The notes under the pieces: model-generated
Told to the model about the DNA's origin: nothing
Seen by the model: only the letters and a program-made list of their open reading frames with translations
Database searches by the model: none
Program-made: the position numbers and the translations under genes
Part shown: one piece after another, positions 44,523 through 55,809 of the stretch
How the letters are laid out: every line of letters begins with the position of its first letter
Numbering within the stretch: position 1 is the first letter of the stretch
NCBI RefSeq assembly: GCF_000003855.2
Contig: NW_003101660.1
Location: 186,001-250,000, forward strand
DNA: 64,000 nt
Source: Blastomyces gilchristii SLH14081
Taxonomy: Eukaryota; Ascomycota; Eurotiomycetes; Onygenales; Ajellomycetaceae
Reading direction: 5' to 3'

Positions 44523-45838
44523 TTAAAGTCAACACCAATCAAATAATTTGAAAAAAAAGGAAACTAGCTAGAGAGAAACGGATATGTCACCACCTACTCT
44601 TGTTCCCTTCGCCTTGGTACGCTCTATAAATCACATGGACTAAATAGCCCGCCAGTGGAAACGAAATACAAAGCCCTCCTCGCTCACATTTATCGACCTT
44701 ACATGCCCCTCCTCTGTAATACCGGCATACCGCACGATAAAACGGGCGGCATTCCTCTTTCGATTCTTTTATTTCCTAATTTCTATCTACTCCACGAAGG
44801 AAAACGGCAAACGGCAACTGTTGTATATACATTCAATGGGGAAGGAGATCCACTACGGATGGCGGGATTTACGAAAGCCTTATTCACGCATGCTGACGCA
44901 CCACACCCATCCGCCGCCTCTACACAATAAGAGATATATCCTAGCACAAGGGATTATCTTAAAACAACTGTTTCGACTGACCTGGAGGCCAAGATGGGAT
45001 GGCAACTAGAAGCGCTTTTCCGACTGCGGAGCAGGAGGCCATAGAGGAATGGGGGTTTCTTTTCTTTTCCGTTTCTTTCTTTTCCTTTCTTGATACCTAT
45101 TTCGATTCTTTCTTATTTCCGTATCCGTTTCTATCCTCCGCTATCCACTTCTACGGTATTTCGCCACAAGGTTGAAAAGAAAACAACAGGGAGAAAGAAA
45201 AGAAAGGGGAAAAAAAGCTTCACACTTAAACTTATGGCCAGGCATCCTACTCTACTTGCCTCCGTCCGTCACCCCTCTCTTTTCCGTCTTGATGCGCCTG
45301 GCCTTTCTTACAGCCTCCGTATATATCATGTATTATGCATTTCCAGCGCGTTCCGGAGTTTTTCCCCCCCTTTCATCGACCCCCCTCTTTTTGTTATATT
45401 TCGTATTTATTCGCGATTTCTTTATTCCTTCTCCCTTCCATTTCCATGTCTAGAAGCAGTGAGGCTTTCTAAGACAGCAAGCAGTCTATGCTGCTTTCTG
45501 TATGGAGACACTATACTGTGATTAATATCATCATGATACTAGACGGATAGACAGATGAATGCAAAATGTATAGATTTTTTTTTTTTTTTTTTTTTTCCTA
45601 GTTTGAATTTCTTTGGAGAAAAGTGATGGATGAGATTGATTGCGCGTGACGGTTAGTAGAACATACATGTAGGGGCGATGATAATATGTTGTCCAGAGTA
45701 TTCTATATATAACCCTTCAGCCATTAGAGTCAAATATATATATTGTCGTAATAAATAAAATCATCCCGTGGAATCCTCTCAACACACACAAAACTGACAC
45801 AGATGCAGAACCCTCAACCGCCCCCCGCTAAATCACTC
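44523..45838. other. Convergent intergenic region with poly-T
   Basis: About 1.3 kb between converging genes. It contains a 22-nt T run at 45575-45596 and long T-rich pieces (45060-45130, 45355-45450). Open frames here lack family character. Probably two 3' UTRs and neutral spacer. Confidence 0.45.
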
Positions 45839-46960
45839 TTAATCCAAACATTCACATTGCCCTCTCGCACACAGCGCCACATCCCTCTCGATATCCATCA
45901 AGCGAAACTCATCCCACCGGGCCTTCATCTCCTCTTCGCCTGCAGAGTTCCCAAACCCACCCCCTCTCCCCGCTGTCGCAAAGATGTAGTCATTTCCAAA
46001 CGCCACCACCTCCAAACGCACTTCTGGCACATCCCGGCCATACAACGTAGCTCTGATCCCTGTCTCCGGTACTCCCCACTGCAAGGATGCAGATGAAGCT
46101 GGTGGCGTCGGAACGACAACATCTCTGAATTCCAGATCACGTAGCCAGGGCGCTAGGAGCGCTTCGCCGGTCATTTTTATATACGCTTCCTTGAGGGCCC
46201 AGTAGGTGTAGAAGAGGCGGAGACGGTAGATTATCGACTCTTGTAAGGTCATAGCCGCGCTGCTGCTGCTGCTGCTGCTGTTGTTGTTGTTGATTCTGGG
46301 ATATGCCTTCATTGCATCTAGTTCGTTTGTTGAGAAGACCTCAGCGAAGATGTCGATGAAGGCGTGTAGTTCGGCTTCTGTCTTTGGGGGCCCGCGGTTG
46401 CGGCGGGCTGGGTCATCCATGCAGGTTATGTCTATGCCGATTTGAGGGGAGGGGGAGGGGTGGTTGTTATAGGCATCTGTGTTTGAGCTCAGGGTAACGC
46501 GGGGTTGCGGGGAGAATGCCTCTTCCACGCTTCGTGGTGCGGGGCTAATGCATCCTGCCAATGCGACGAGGGAGGCTTGGTGGCTGACGTTAAATTCAAT
46601 GTTTGGGATGGGAGTCAAGGGATTGGCGTCCCGGTTATCATCCCCAGATAGAGGTGGCTGATGCCGTTGAGGGGGGATATAGCAGGGCCTTTTATGCGGG
46701 GCCGGGGTGCGGCTGATGACGATTTGGGCCCAGGGAACTTGACATGTGCGGTGGATGAAGAGATATTTTAACAGATAGGAGGCAAGAGACATGTGGCGGT
46801 CTGAGAGGTGGTAGAAGGCTTTGACGGTGGTTTGGTCGGATTCTTGGAGGGTGGAGAGGAGGGGGAGGGACTGAGTTGTGGCCGTTAGAGGCCTAGTGTC
46901 AATGTACCATCTTGTTAGGGTTGAGGGAGAAGAAGGAGATGGAGATGGCAGTGAAGCCAT
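45839..46960 (-). CDS. npgA: 4'-phosphopantetheinyl transferase (NpgA/Lys5 type)
   Basis: A single exon of 373 residues. It moves phosphopantetheine from CoA to carrier-protein serines of polyketide and nonribosomal peptide synthetases and of the lysine-pathway aminoadipate reductase. Diagnostic motifs are 'IGIDITCMDD' (~173-182) and 'YWALKEAYIKMTGEALLAPW' (~252-271), which carry the Mg-binding Asp and the WxxKEA signature; 'FNVSHQASLVALAG' is the upstream substrate motif. In Aspergillus the homologue serves siderophores, lysine and pigments, so loss is severe. An Asn/Ser homopeptide (NNNN then seven Ser, encoded by GTT/GCT repeats on the plus strand near 46260-46292) is inserted between the two motifs. 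A perfect 26-bp palindrome lies 20 nt upstream of the ATG. Confidence 0.93.
   Translation of the reverse strand: MASLPSPSPSSPSTLTRWYIDTRPLTATTQSLPLLSTLQESDQTTVKAFYHLSDRHMSLASYLLKYLFIHRTCQVPWAQIVISRTPAPHKRPCYIPPQRHQPPLSGDDNRDANPLTPIPNIEFNVSHQASLVALAGCISPAPRSVEEAFSPQPRVTLSSNTDAYNNHPSPSPQIGIDITCMDDPARRNRGPPKTEAELHAFIDIFAEVFSTNELDAMKAYPRINNNNSSSSSSSAAMTLQESIIYRLRLFYTYWALKEAYIKMTGEALLAPWLRDLEFRDVVVPTPPASSASLQWGVPETGIRATLYGRDVPEVRLEVVAFGNDYIFATAGRGGGFGNSAGEEEMKARWDEFRLMDIERDVALCARGQCECLD
46260..46292 (-). repeat. Trinucleotide repeat in phosphopantetheinyl transferase gene
   Basis: GCT then GTT units on the plus strand encode polyserine and polyasparagine in the minus-strand gene. A likely length-variable microsatellite. 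Confidence 0.75.
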
Positions 46961-46980
46961 GCCCGTGGAGAGAAACTGGT

Positions 46981-47006
46981 TATATAGATATATATATATC
47001 TATATA
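46981..47006. repeat. Perfect 26-bp AT-rich palindrome
   Basis: Two exact 13-bp inverted arms (TATATAGATATAT) meet with no spacer. It ends 20 nt upstream of the phosphopantetheinyl transferase ATG, so it would be a hairpin in the leader if transcribed, or a TATA-like element in the promoter. Confidence 0.8.
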
Positions 47007-47426
47007 GAATCCTATATGTATGTTTATAAATGGATATCTTGTAAATATTACAGATACTTTAACCACCCCGCAAGTTCAAGCAGCAAATGCATCAATGCAT
47101 ATCAAAACCGCATTTCAAATACGGGTAGCAAAAAAGTAATTATCACAGTATTATTATAAGAAACAAAAGGAAACAGACAAAGGTATTCCATGTATGGGTA
47201 TAATCAAAACTGATAGAAAGATTTGTAGCTGGAGATTTATATATCGACTTATCTAATCAGATCTGACTCCACCTGACGATGCACGTGATCCTTTCCGATT
47301 CGCAAAATTCACCCGATACAATACATTACAAAAATACAATACCATACCCGTAGTCATATGTTCATATTGCGCGAGAGGTGAGAGTTAGAATTCGAGAATG
47401 TTGACTCAACCTCACTCACTCATGCG
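47007..47426. promoter_or_regulatory. Divergent promoter region, npgA-like gene and SNO1-like gene
   Basis: About 420 bp between divergent genes. It is AT-rich, with a CACGTG at about 47283 (an E-box-like site that some fungal regulators bind). No coding frame is supported. Confidence 0.4.
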
Positions 47427-48342
47427 ATGGCGATTACTGTGGGAGTTCTGGCCCTCCAAGGCGCTTTCTACGAACATTTAAAGCTTCTACGTAAAGCTGC
47501 AGCAAGCCTGTCGCCCAACGAAACCCAAAAATGGAATTTCATTGAAGTTCGCACGCCGGCGGAACTCGAAATATGCGACGCCTTGATTATTCCCGGCGGA
47601 GAAAGCACAGCTATCTCCCTGGTTGCCGCTAGGTCGCAATTACTCGAGCCACTAAGAGATTTTGTTAAGTGAGCTTAGTCCATCTGCTGCACGAAGCGGC
47701 CCGTTCTTCAATGTCACCGCGACTGACAATTGGATTCCGTTTTCAACCAGACTTCGCCGTCGACCAACCTGGGGAACATGCGCCGGTCTAATCTTACTCG
47801 CCGAGTCGGCAAATCGGACAAAGGAGGGAGGCCAGGAGCTCATTGGTGGCCTTGATGTGCGCGTAAATAGGAACCATTTCGGCAGGCAGACTGAGAGCTT
47901 CCAGGCGCCATTGAAGTTGCCCTTCTTGTCCGAAGTGCGCCAGGGCGGCGAGAGCTCCGATCAATCGGCAACCTTCATGGGTGTATTTATCCGAGCTCCT
48001 GTGGTCGAGAAGCTACTCCCTTTTGTAGATGATATACAGGTTGAAGAACAAAAGAGAGAAGGAACAGTAGTGGCACCATCACGGCATCCAAAGGATCCTG
48101 CGGCGCGGAAGGCAATGAGTGATCATGTCGATGTGCTCGCAAAACTACCGGGCAGGGCAGCCAGGCTTGCTCAAACGGGCGCAGATATCCATGCGGATAC
48201 GGATTCAGGAGATATTGTGGCCGTGAAACAGGGCAATGTTTTTGGCACGAGCTTCCATCCCGAGTTGACGGATGACCCCAGGATTCATGCCTGGTGGTTG
48301 CAGCAGGTCGAGCAAGCGGTGTCGAAATCGCGGGCCTCCTAG
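47427..48342 (+). CDS. SNO1: Pyridoxal 5'-phosphate synthase glutaminase subunit (PdxT/SNO)
   Basis: Exons 47427-47668 and 47751-48342, with an 82-bp intron, give about 277 residues. It hydrolyses glutamine and channels ammonia to the PdxS/SNZ partner for vitamin B6 synthesis. The start 'ITVGVLALQGAFYEHLKLL', 'LIIPGGESTAISLVA', the nucleophile in 'PTWGTCAGLILLAE' (Cys ~91) and the His-Glu pair in 'GTSFHPELTDD' (His ~250, Glu ~252) form the class-I amidotransferase triad. 'VRVNRNHFGRQTESFQ' is also typical. It is longer than bacterial PdxT (about 190) because of inserts between the strands, as in other fungal members. The donor is GTGAGC; the joined codon gives Lys. Confidence 0.94.
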
Positions 48343-48549
48343 CAATGACAACATTTGCACTGCGGCAATGGCGAATCCAACATCGAACAAGGTATCCCCT
48401 GTGTTAAGGTTCTTTACCCTTCCATGGGCCAGCTTGAATATTTGATAGATAGATCTCTTTTCCCATTGTGTATGTAGAATTATAACTTCATTAACTTGAA
48501 ACAATAACGCCTCCCTTGCGCCCCGATCCTGCCCAGCTCAAAAATTATC

Positions 48550-49464
48550 TTACCTGCCTTTCCCATACTCTTCCTCCTCCTTCCTTCGCTCATCAGCGAT
48601 CGCCCGGCCGTAACCACCGCGGCCTGGATCATATTCATCTCTGTATTCATCCCGAACCTGGCCACCAGATTTACCCCGTCTGTAAAAATCTAGTTAGCCG
48701 AATAGCAATTCCAAAGGCTTCTTTTGTACCCGACGTACCCGTATTGCCGACCCTCCTGGAATCCCGGGTCTAGATCCGTCCGAATGATGCGCTCATCCAG
48801 CTTTGTTCCTCCAATATATTTCATACAGTCGAGCGCGTCTTGATGGGTATAGTATTCAACAAAGCAGAAGCCGCAAGGTGTTTTCGCAAACCGATCGAGG
48901 CCCATGACTAGTCGTTTGATCTCTCCGCATCTGAGGATTGTTAATGACACTCTTCCAATGCAATGCGAACGATCTCATCGACCCCGAAAACTGTATTCTT
49001 TACATACTTGGCGAAGAGTTCGTGTATCTGCTCCTCCGTCGTATAGAATGAACTGCATCAGGGCCATTTATGTCAATCGACTGACTGTCAAACCAAAACG
49101 CGATCAACGAGTTGATGTGTAGACGTACAGATTCCCGACATAGAGTGTAGTGGCATCCTTCAAAGGGTCAACGGGGTCTTCTTGAGGGCCATCTCTGTCA
49201 CCGAACTTCCTCCGCTTATTCTGTTATGAGCGAGGAGATTTTGTTTTCAGCAAATCCAATCCAACCTAGGGCAAATAATACACAGAGATGAAAGAGGATA
49301 TGACATACCTTCGACAGATAATATGCGCTTGGCTTATCCAACCTTTCAATTGTAGGTCGCATCGTGTCAGAGGAGCTGTATTTATGTAGTTGCTGTAGGA
49401 ATCGAAGTGATTTGCCGGAATCTTGTTGTTGTTGTTCAAGCTGGTTTGACTGCGAGGAGCTCAT
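48550..49464 (-). CDS. CBC2: Nuclear cap-binding complex small subunit CBP20
   Basis: Five exons on the minus strand, 49464-49309, 49220-49129, 49052-49008, 48930-48739 and 48679-48550, give about 204 residues. It binds the m7G cap of nuclear transcripts with CBP80 and acts in splicing, export and decay. One RRM is spread over the small exons: RNP2 '[20 protein letters not shown]' and RNP1-like '[16 protein letters not shown]'. '[14 protein letters not shown]' and the cap-binding tail '[20 protein letters not shown]' follow. The end is Arg/Gly/Glu-rich. I chose the ATG at 49464; an in-frame ATG at 49494 would add ten residues that do not look family-like. Four introns in 0.9 kb is dense but every phase agrees. 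It is convergent with SNO1. Confidence 0.93.
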
Positions 49465-49721
49465 GGCTTGGCGCTTCCAAAATCTCCACGCCAAAAATTT
49501 ATCAAGTATTTAAATATTTAACTACATATTAATATCAACAAACGAACCCGGGGGACGCTATTTTCTCCTTGTCCCCCATGCTAATGGCTGTTTACTGGGC
49601 CCTATAGTAACCCTCTAACTTCCATACTGTCTAAACAAATATACCTTCGTGGAGGCGCTTTCAAACTGCACCAGTTGATCCGTCAAAACACGCCCCGAAA
49701 CCTACCTCGTCTGCCCCAGCC

Positions 49722-52700
49722 ATGCCGAAGGTCATCGACTACTCTCCTCCCTGGCTGTCTAGGCCATCACCAGGAGCTACGTTCTTTTTAAGTTCTAGGT
49801 CAGAGCGCCCATCACAAGCAAATCGCATTTCGAAAAGCAAAGATGCTAGTGACACGCGCGAGCAGCGTTATCTTGGACCCAAGCGGACTTTGACGAGAAG
49901 GGGGACGGAAGTCTTCGCGGTCGTGGATAACCAGATTCGGTGGTCTAACCTTTCTACTTTGGAGAATGAATGGCAAGCTGAAGTGCGGCAAAAGAGAAAG
50001 GGGACAGAGCGGGGACGGGAAACGGAGAGGAGCCCGTCGCAGGAAGAAGAAAGCTGCCTGGGACATGCTGCGGATGAGGAGGCGCCTTTCTACAGAGTAA
50101 TACAAAACCAATCAATGGATAAGAGAATTATTGAAAAGGACGCTAGCTAATATTTCCTTCAGGTTCTCACGGTGCCAGTATACGGTCAGATAACACAACT
50201 TGTCCCTTCTCCAAATGGTAATTTCCTGGCCATTATCACGCCGCATACCGTCCACATCGCAATATTACCAGATTCTTCCCACCTCTCGGGCCCCGATCAC
50301 TCGCCGCTCCGGCTTAAGACGTTTCAACTAGGCCCTACGACCCATGTTATTCCCGAGGCCCCTGTAATAACTGCCCTGTGGCATCCGTTGGGGATATGCG
50401 ATAACCAAGGCGGCTGTCTCATTACGGTCACCCAAGATGCCGCAGTGCGAGTATGGGAGATTGACAGGAATAACCATTGGTCATTTGATAGGCCAACGGT
50501 AGCCGTTGATTTGAAAAAATTGGCAGATGGAACATCAATGGACGAGGACTTTGCGCCATCTGGATTTGGGCAAAACAAGGGATTTTCAGCCGATTTCTTC
50601 GATATGGAAGTTGCTTCAGCTTGCTTTGGAGGTCATGGCTACGAGGATGAAGATGCATGGGCACCAATGACTCTCTGGGTTGCAATGCGACCTGGATATA
50701 TCTATGCATTGTGTCCACTGCTACCGTCAAAGTGGCAGGTCCCCTCAATTACGATACCGTCTTTGACGGCGTCCATTATCCATAAATTGGCCAGTGTACA
50801 GGGTGATCATCCTTCTGAATTTGACGACGACCAGATGGCTATCCAGCAACAGTATGAATGGCTTGCAGAAATTGATAATCAAGAGCCTCTACCCCTTCCT
50901 GAAGACACTGGGCTTTCTTCAATGGCTGAAGTTCGTGCTCGCCCAGCGAATCCCAGTGCAATACCAAGACTACAGGGCCCATTTCAGTTTGACCTTGGAG
51001 AGGAAGTGGATGAATTGGATCTCACTGATATTTTGGTTATCGCCGCCAAGGCCGATGTCGAAGATTTGATGTTAGGAGAAGACGGCTATCCACTCGAAGG
51101 GAGCCCTCGGGAGGGTGTATCAGCAACTATAATATGCGTTGCTACGACAACTGGCAGAGTTCATGTTTGTCTTGAGCTAGATGGCGTTGAGGGTCAATGG
51201 CTTCCCAAGACAAATAAGGGGGGCTTTACAACTCCGGTGTCTTATCCATCTGAGCTGCTATTGCTAGAATCTTTAGAGACGGTTAGGGAGAAACACCAAA
51301 CTCCAAACTCCTGGCCACTATTCACCGAGGATGTCCACTCTCGATACAACTTCTTCCTCACCTCAGCGAACAATGTTACTTTCTTCTCACTGTTGTCTTG
51401 GGCCGAAAGACTCGAAGCAGAACTTCAGTCACCCGACCCCGCCGGTTCAGGATTCCGCGTTAAGGTTCTATGCGATGGATCGATGGCACTACGGGAACAA
51501 ATCGTTCAAGTAACTGATCACGAATCGGTGACTACTACCACAAATCAGTCGCAACCGGAGCATCTCCCAAGCTCCCTAGTTCTTCACGACTACGATATAG
51601 GTTATCTATTGTTGACAAACTCCGCGTCCCGTATCTATGCCGTCATTCTCGATTCACCATCCTATGACCCATTATCATTAACAAGCGAACTTGCTTCCTT
51701 CGAAGCCGACGTCACCCACCAGCCATCACTTGTTGCTCCCCGTCGTTCAGTGTACCAACCCCCATCAGCATTCTATTCCCTGCCCCCGCTAGCCTCCTTT
51801 ATCGAAGATGTAGTTCCACACGGCCACAGGCACACTCTCAAGGAACCCGTCCGGCTCTCGCCATCAACATTAGATCTCATTACCGCGGCCCACAGAATCC
51901 TAAGCGCCCACACCAGTTCCCTCGAGCGAGCCGCCTCGGATCTTTTCCGCCGCTGCGAACGGTTACAAGGCGAAATGCAGGACCAGTTAAGCCAACTCGC
52001 AGAGATAGCGGAGCGGATCAACAACATATCCGATGGCATTGGGCAAGACTCCGAAGGAACACGTAATGGAGACGAGAAGCGGCCCCTAAATTCAAGGATG
52101 ACAGCGGCAGAATCTCGACAGAAGCTGCTAGTGGAACGGTACAATAATATCCGAAATAAGATGGCCAAGGCCGGTGGTCGGCCGATGAGTGAGAAGGAAA
52201 AGAGCTGGGTTAGTGAGGTCGACAGGCTCTCTGTTTTCCTTGGCGAGACGGAGGAGGGAAAGGAGGGGGAAAAGTCCAGCGAATTGGCTCGTCGCATGGA
52301 AACTGTAAGATCTTATTGTTTATCTAATTTATTCCTTTTCTCTGCTCTTTTGATTCATTGAACGGGCACGTTAAACTGATCGGACAATACAAAGGCCCAA
52401 TCTCTCGCGAAGAGCCTCCTCGCAGAGGTATCTCAGATTTCTGGAGAGACGACTACATCTAATGTACCTTCAACGCCAGGTACCCCTAGCAGCCATCAAC
52501 CCAAGATCCCACAACGGTTACAACGGGCCAAAATCGCAGACGCCATGAGCATGGTGGAGCGAGAGTACGTTAAAATCACTACCCTTTACCCCGGCGTGTC
52601 CACACCTTTTTGCTTTTTTTTCTTTTTTTTTTCTCGCGCCAATCGACTAACCCACCCAACTTATATTAGATCTGCCGTCATCGATGCAATCACGTCGAGG

Positions 52701-52739
52701 CTGGAGCGACTTACTACGAGCATCAGCGGCGTGGACTAG
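49722..52739 (+). CDS. NUP82: Nup82-like nuclear pore protein
   Basis: Exons 49722-50096, 50163-52304, 52395-52564 and 52670-52739 give about 918 residues. Residues ~20-560 form an N-terminal beta-propeller, with WD-like stretches such as 'VITALWHPLG', 'ITVTQDAAVRVWEIDRNNHW' and 'MTLWVAMRPGYIYALCPLLP'. After residue ~590 come coiled coils ('LSQLAEIAERINNIS', 'QKLLVERYNNIRNKMAKAGG'), the part that pairs with Nsp1 and Nup159 in yeast. The complex lies on the cytoplasmic face of the pore and serves mRNA export. The last exons encode 'MSMVERE', then a short helical end. One donor is GTACGT. Recognition is by overall architecture and recalled homologues (Aspergillus Nup82, animal Nup88), not by a single motif. 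Confidence 0.8.
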
Positions 52740-53987
52740 GACCATCCTTTGTATCTCATTCTATCAAGGTTTGGGGAGCTTTTTGTTGTTTGTTTACATC
52801 ACTTGTTCCTTAGGAATCTCTGCCGCGTACTATTGGAATCAGTATATCATCTGTCAAAGCTTGAGAGAAATTCACATCCGCCTCGTTTTCTTTTCTTTTC
52901 TTTTCTTTTCTTTTCTTTTCTTTTCTTTTCTTCTCTTTCTTCCTGCCTTTTCCCTCCTGCACATGGAGTTCTACCAGGTATATGTAACCACATCGTCTTC
53001 ATCCTTTTCATCTACATCCTCCATCTTGTGCCAAGACAGGAAAATATAATGGCCGTTTTGACACAGTAATTAGGGATGGCAGTTATCTTTATGGAATGTT
53101 TTGAGTGGGAGAGAGAGCGAGTGTATGTGCGTGTACCTGCGCTTGTGAAATGATATTGAAACATGCGCTGAATATCTATGCAGGTGTACTCTGCAGAACA
53201 GCAGCAGCTCCCCTCAAGAAGATATCGGAAAAATACAAAACATATTCCCCTTGGCAGTAAGGTATTCAAATTATCAAAGCAATGAGGACAAAGGTAGCGA
53301 CTATCAAAGGTTAGACGATACGTGAGAGGTCTGCTGTGAGCTCTCTCCTTAACAGTTTCTTCCCGCAGACACAAATCAACTTTGCTCAATCGGATCGATT
53401 CTGCGACCAAAAACTCCCTTAAAGCAAAGCTCCAACGCACTTCTCTCCCCATCACCACTCCCCGCAATCGTATGAGTCGCCTGAGCCTAACGTGCTACAA
53501 ATAGATAGGGAACAGAAATCCGATGGGAAGAAAACATGGACAAAGAAAGGAGAAATGGTCACCGCGTTGTGATTGGCAAGCACATCTATGGTGTCAAGCA
53601 GTTGAAATATGCAAACACGCAAGCGTCTACCAACCCCCTTTCCCGCGATCGATGTATTGTTGTTCTCTGTCGCGTTAAAAGAGAAAGGAAAAAGGAGATT
53701 CAATGCCATTCCGCTAAAACCCCCTCCCTTAGAACACCTCATATGATATCTAGTTCCCTGCCATTGCCCGACGAATATCCTACTCGAAATGCGCCTTTCA
53801 AAACCAACCCCCGAATCATGACCAAATGCCAGCCGTTAGCTATGACGCACGGTTTATCTGAAGTTAAAGCCCATGAACAAGAGCTTCAAAACAAAGATGA
53901 AAAGCAGAACGAACAAAGGAAAAAAAAGTAAACTCCTTTCTCCAACCCAAAAAAACAAAGCCTTACGAGAGAACCAAAAGAAAATCT
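52740..53987. other. Convergent intergenic region with TTTTC microsatellite
   Basis: About 1.25 kb. Nine perfect TTTTC units lie at 52886-52930. A plus-strand open frame at 53536-53931 is Lys- and Pro-rich with no domain, and I do not call it. Confidence 0.45.
52886..52930 (+). repeat. (TTTTC)9 microsatellite
   Basis: Nine uninterrupted copies of the pentamer, about 150 bp downstream of the Nup82-like stop and probably within its 3' UTR. Confidence 0.9.
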
Positions 53988-54695
53988 TCAACATAACCGC
54001 TCCCACTCCCCCTCCAAATCCACAACCTCCGTAATCTTCCTCTCCAAATCCCCAATAACAACCTCCCACTCCGGCAACTGAATGCTCTCCAACATGTCCT
54101 CCCACGGCGGTATCTGCCGGAGAAACCCCTCCCACCAACTCCGAATCATCAGCTCCTCCGACTGCGGCAGCCAGACAAACGCACTGGCAATCAAATGATC
54201 CAGATTCCTCTTCGCATTACACCAAGCCAGATACGTCACGGTCACAAAGAGATGCTTCATTTCTCCAACACGCGTGATTAATACCTCATACTCGCGCTTA
54301 TCCGGGTGTAGCTGGACCGCGTGGCAGGGCAGCTTTGCTGTGGGGAGTAAGTTTGGGTTGTTGGGCCCGGGATACTGGGCTTTCCATTGGAAGAGGCGGC
54401 TGATGGTGCTTATGTGTTCGTTATAGTGTATGGGGTCTCTTCTGGAGCAGGTGTAGTAGTGGCGCTTGTGATACACGGCTTGTATAACCCGGAAATCAAG
54501 GAAGCATTTGCCCGCTGCCTCAAGGACTAATTCGATGGCGCTGGCAAATCGAGGCGGGACAATGGGGAAGAGATGTGTTGGGGACTTGAGCTGTTCTCTG
54601 ATGGCGATACGCAGTTCTTGAAGGTATACAGCGGCTGGACTTTGCATGTCTGTATGTGAGAGGGGTTGGATTAAGGGCTTTCTGGGGCTTTTCAA
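53988..54695 (-). CDS. Unrecognised protein, 235 residues
   Basis: A single open frame with good protein character but no family that I recognise. It starts at 54695 (MKSPRKPLIQPL), though an in-frame Met 16 residues in (MQSPAAVYLQELRIAIREQL) is equally likely. The body is rich in Trp, His and aromatic residues ('FQWKAQYPGPNNPN', 'YLAWCNAKRNLDHLIASAFV', 'RSWWEGFLRQIPPWEDML') with a predicted helical and acidic C-terminus (DLERKITEVVDLEGEWERL). No signal peptide or membrane segment. A repeat-free, evenly composed sequence argues against a chance frame. It could be an Onygenales-restricted gene. Confidence 0.55.
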   Translation of the reverse strand: MKSPRKPLIQPLSHTDMQSPAAVYLQELRIAIREQLKSPTHLFPIVPPRFASAIELVLEAAGKCFLDFRVIQAVYHKRHYYTCSRRDPIHYNEHISTISRLFQWKAQYPGPNNPNLLPTAKLPCHAVQLHPDKREYEVLITRVGEMKHLFVTVTYLAWCNAKRNLDHLIASAFVWLPQSEELMIRSWWEGFLRQIPPWEDMLESIQLPEWEVVIGDLERKITEVVDLEGEWERLC

Positions 54696-55354
54696 GAGAT
54701 GTCAGGGGCAAGTGAGAAAGGGTTAGCTGCGTTGGAGGCATCTGAAAGAGAGGTATAAGTACCTTCAAGATGTAAAAATAGAGATATCTCTATACATTTC
54801 GTGTATAGAAAAGTGGGAGGTAAAATAAACGTGTGCTGTGTTATACCGATTCTCGATCAGAGAGGCATTCATTCACGGTGGGAACTTGGAGATGGTTCCG
54901 AGCTCAATTGCTGGTGAATGAGTGGCAGCAGCCCTTCACAACACATGAAATGCAATAACACAAGGAATGTTATTGTTGACAAACAGCCAGCAAAAAAAAG
55001 GAGGGTGCGGGATCCAAGTATGAAATATTTTGGACAGTGAAGCTTGGGAAAAGAAGGGGATTTCATAGGGATATCATATGGTACGAGAGTAGGCTAGTAG
55101 ACGGCAGTGATATCATTCTATTGAAAGAGAATATTAGAGACACAGTTATTCCATCCAAATGCAGCTTCTTTCACTTTCCAAGCTTGATCGCAAGCAACAT
55201 CGCGGTAAGGACCAGCGCTATGAGTGAGTGGTAAGCCAAAAAGAAACACGCTGATGCGTAGACAGGAGGACATGAGACCCCGACGGAAGAGTAGATTAGG
55301 AGTTGTAGAACTTCTCCTGGAAAGAGCCAACACCGAACTCAGAATTTAAAAAAC

Positions 55355-55398
<44 letters not shown>

Positions 55399-55809
55399 AA
55401 AATAACAGTCATTATTCGGTTCCGCCCCTTGAATAAGCATTCCATATCCCACAATACACATTATTTACCCAACGGTATCTCGAGGAATGTAGATGTGAAC
55501 ACGCAGTACGGACGATATCAATCAAAAACAGCAATTTTTCTCTCCTTCCGCTTCAAAAAAAGTCTCGGATTCTTCCTGTAATGTTCAGAATAACAATTGA
55601 TTAATTTTTTTTTTTTTTTTTCCAAGGAAAGAAAGACAGAAAAAGAAAGAAAGAAAAAGAAAACAGGAAAACCGCACTGTTCTGCGACTGCCCCTGGAAA
55701 GCTATCATAATCCACAAGAGAGCTATCAGCGTCTGCGTGGAAAGTGCGTTTAGAAACAAAGCGACAAAACCAGAGAAATAGGGGAAACAGGAAATATATA
55801 CCACTATTT
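54696..55809. other. Intergenic region with long poly-A tract
   Basis: About 1.1 kb. A 42-nt A run (55356-55397) is the longest homopolymer in the window, and a T run lies at 55605-55621. No coding frame is supported. On the minus strand these would be poly-T and poly-A. Confidence 0.45.
55356..55397. repeat. Poly-A tract of 42 nt
   Basis: An uninterrupted A run flanked by AACC and CAAAA. It may be the trace of a retroposed tail or simple slippage; I saw no target-site duplication. Confidence 0.9.

Noticed and set aside
45090..45521. 143-codon frame downstream of the acyltransferase
   Set aside because: Rich in Phe/Ser/Arg from T-rich DNA, no domain, and it overlaps likely 3' UTR.
49465..49494. 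Ten-residue N-terminal extension of CBP20
   Set aside because: An in-frame ATG exists, but the added MAWRFWKRQA does not look like family sequence and the downstream ATG gives the usual start.
53536..53931. 131-codon plus-strand frame
   Set aside because: Lys/Pro-rich, no domain, ends in a lysine run from A-rich DNA; no supporting splice or homologue signal.
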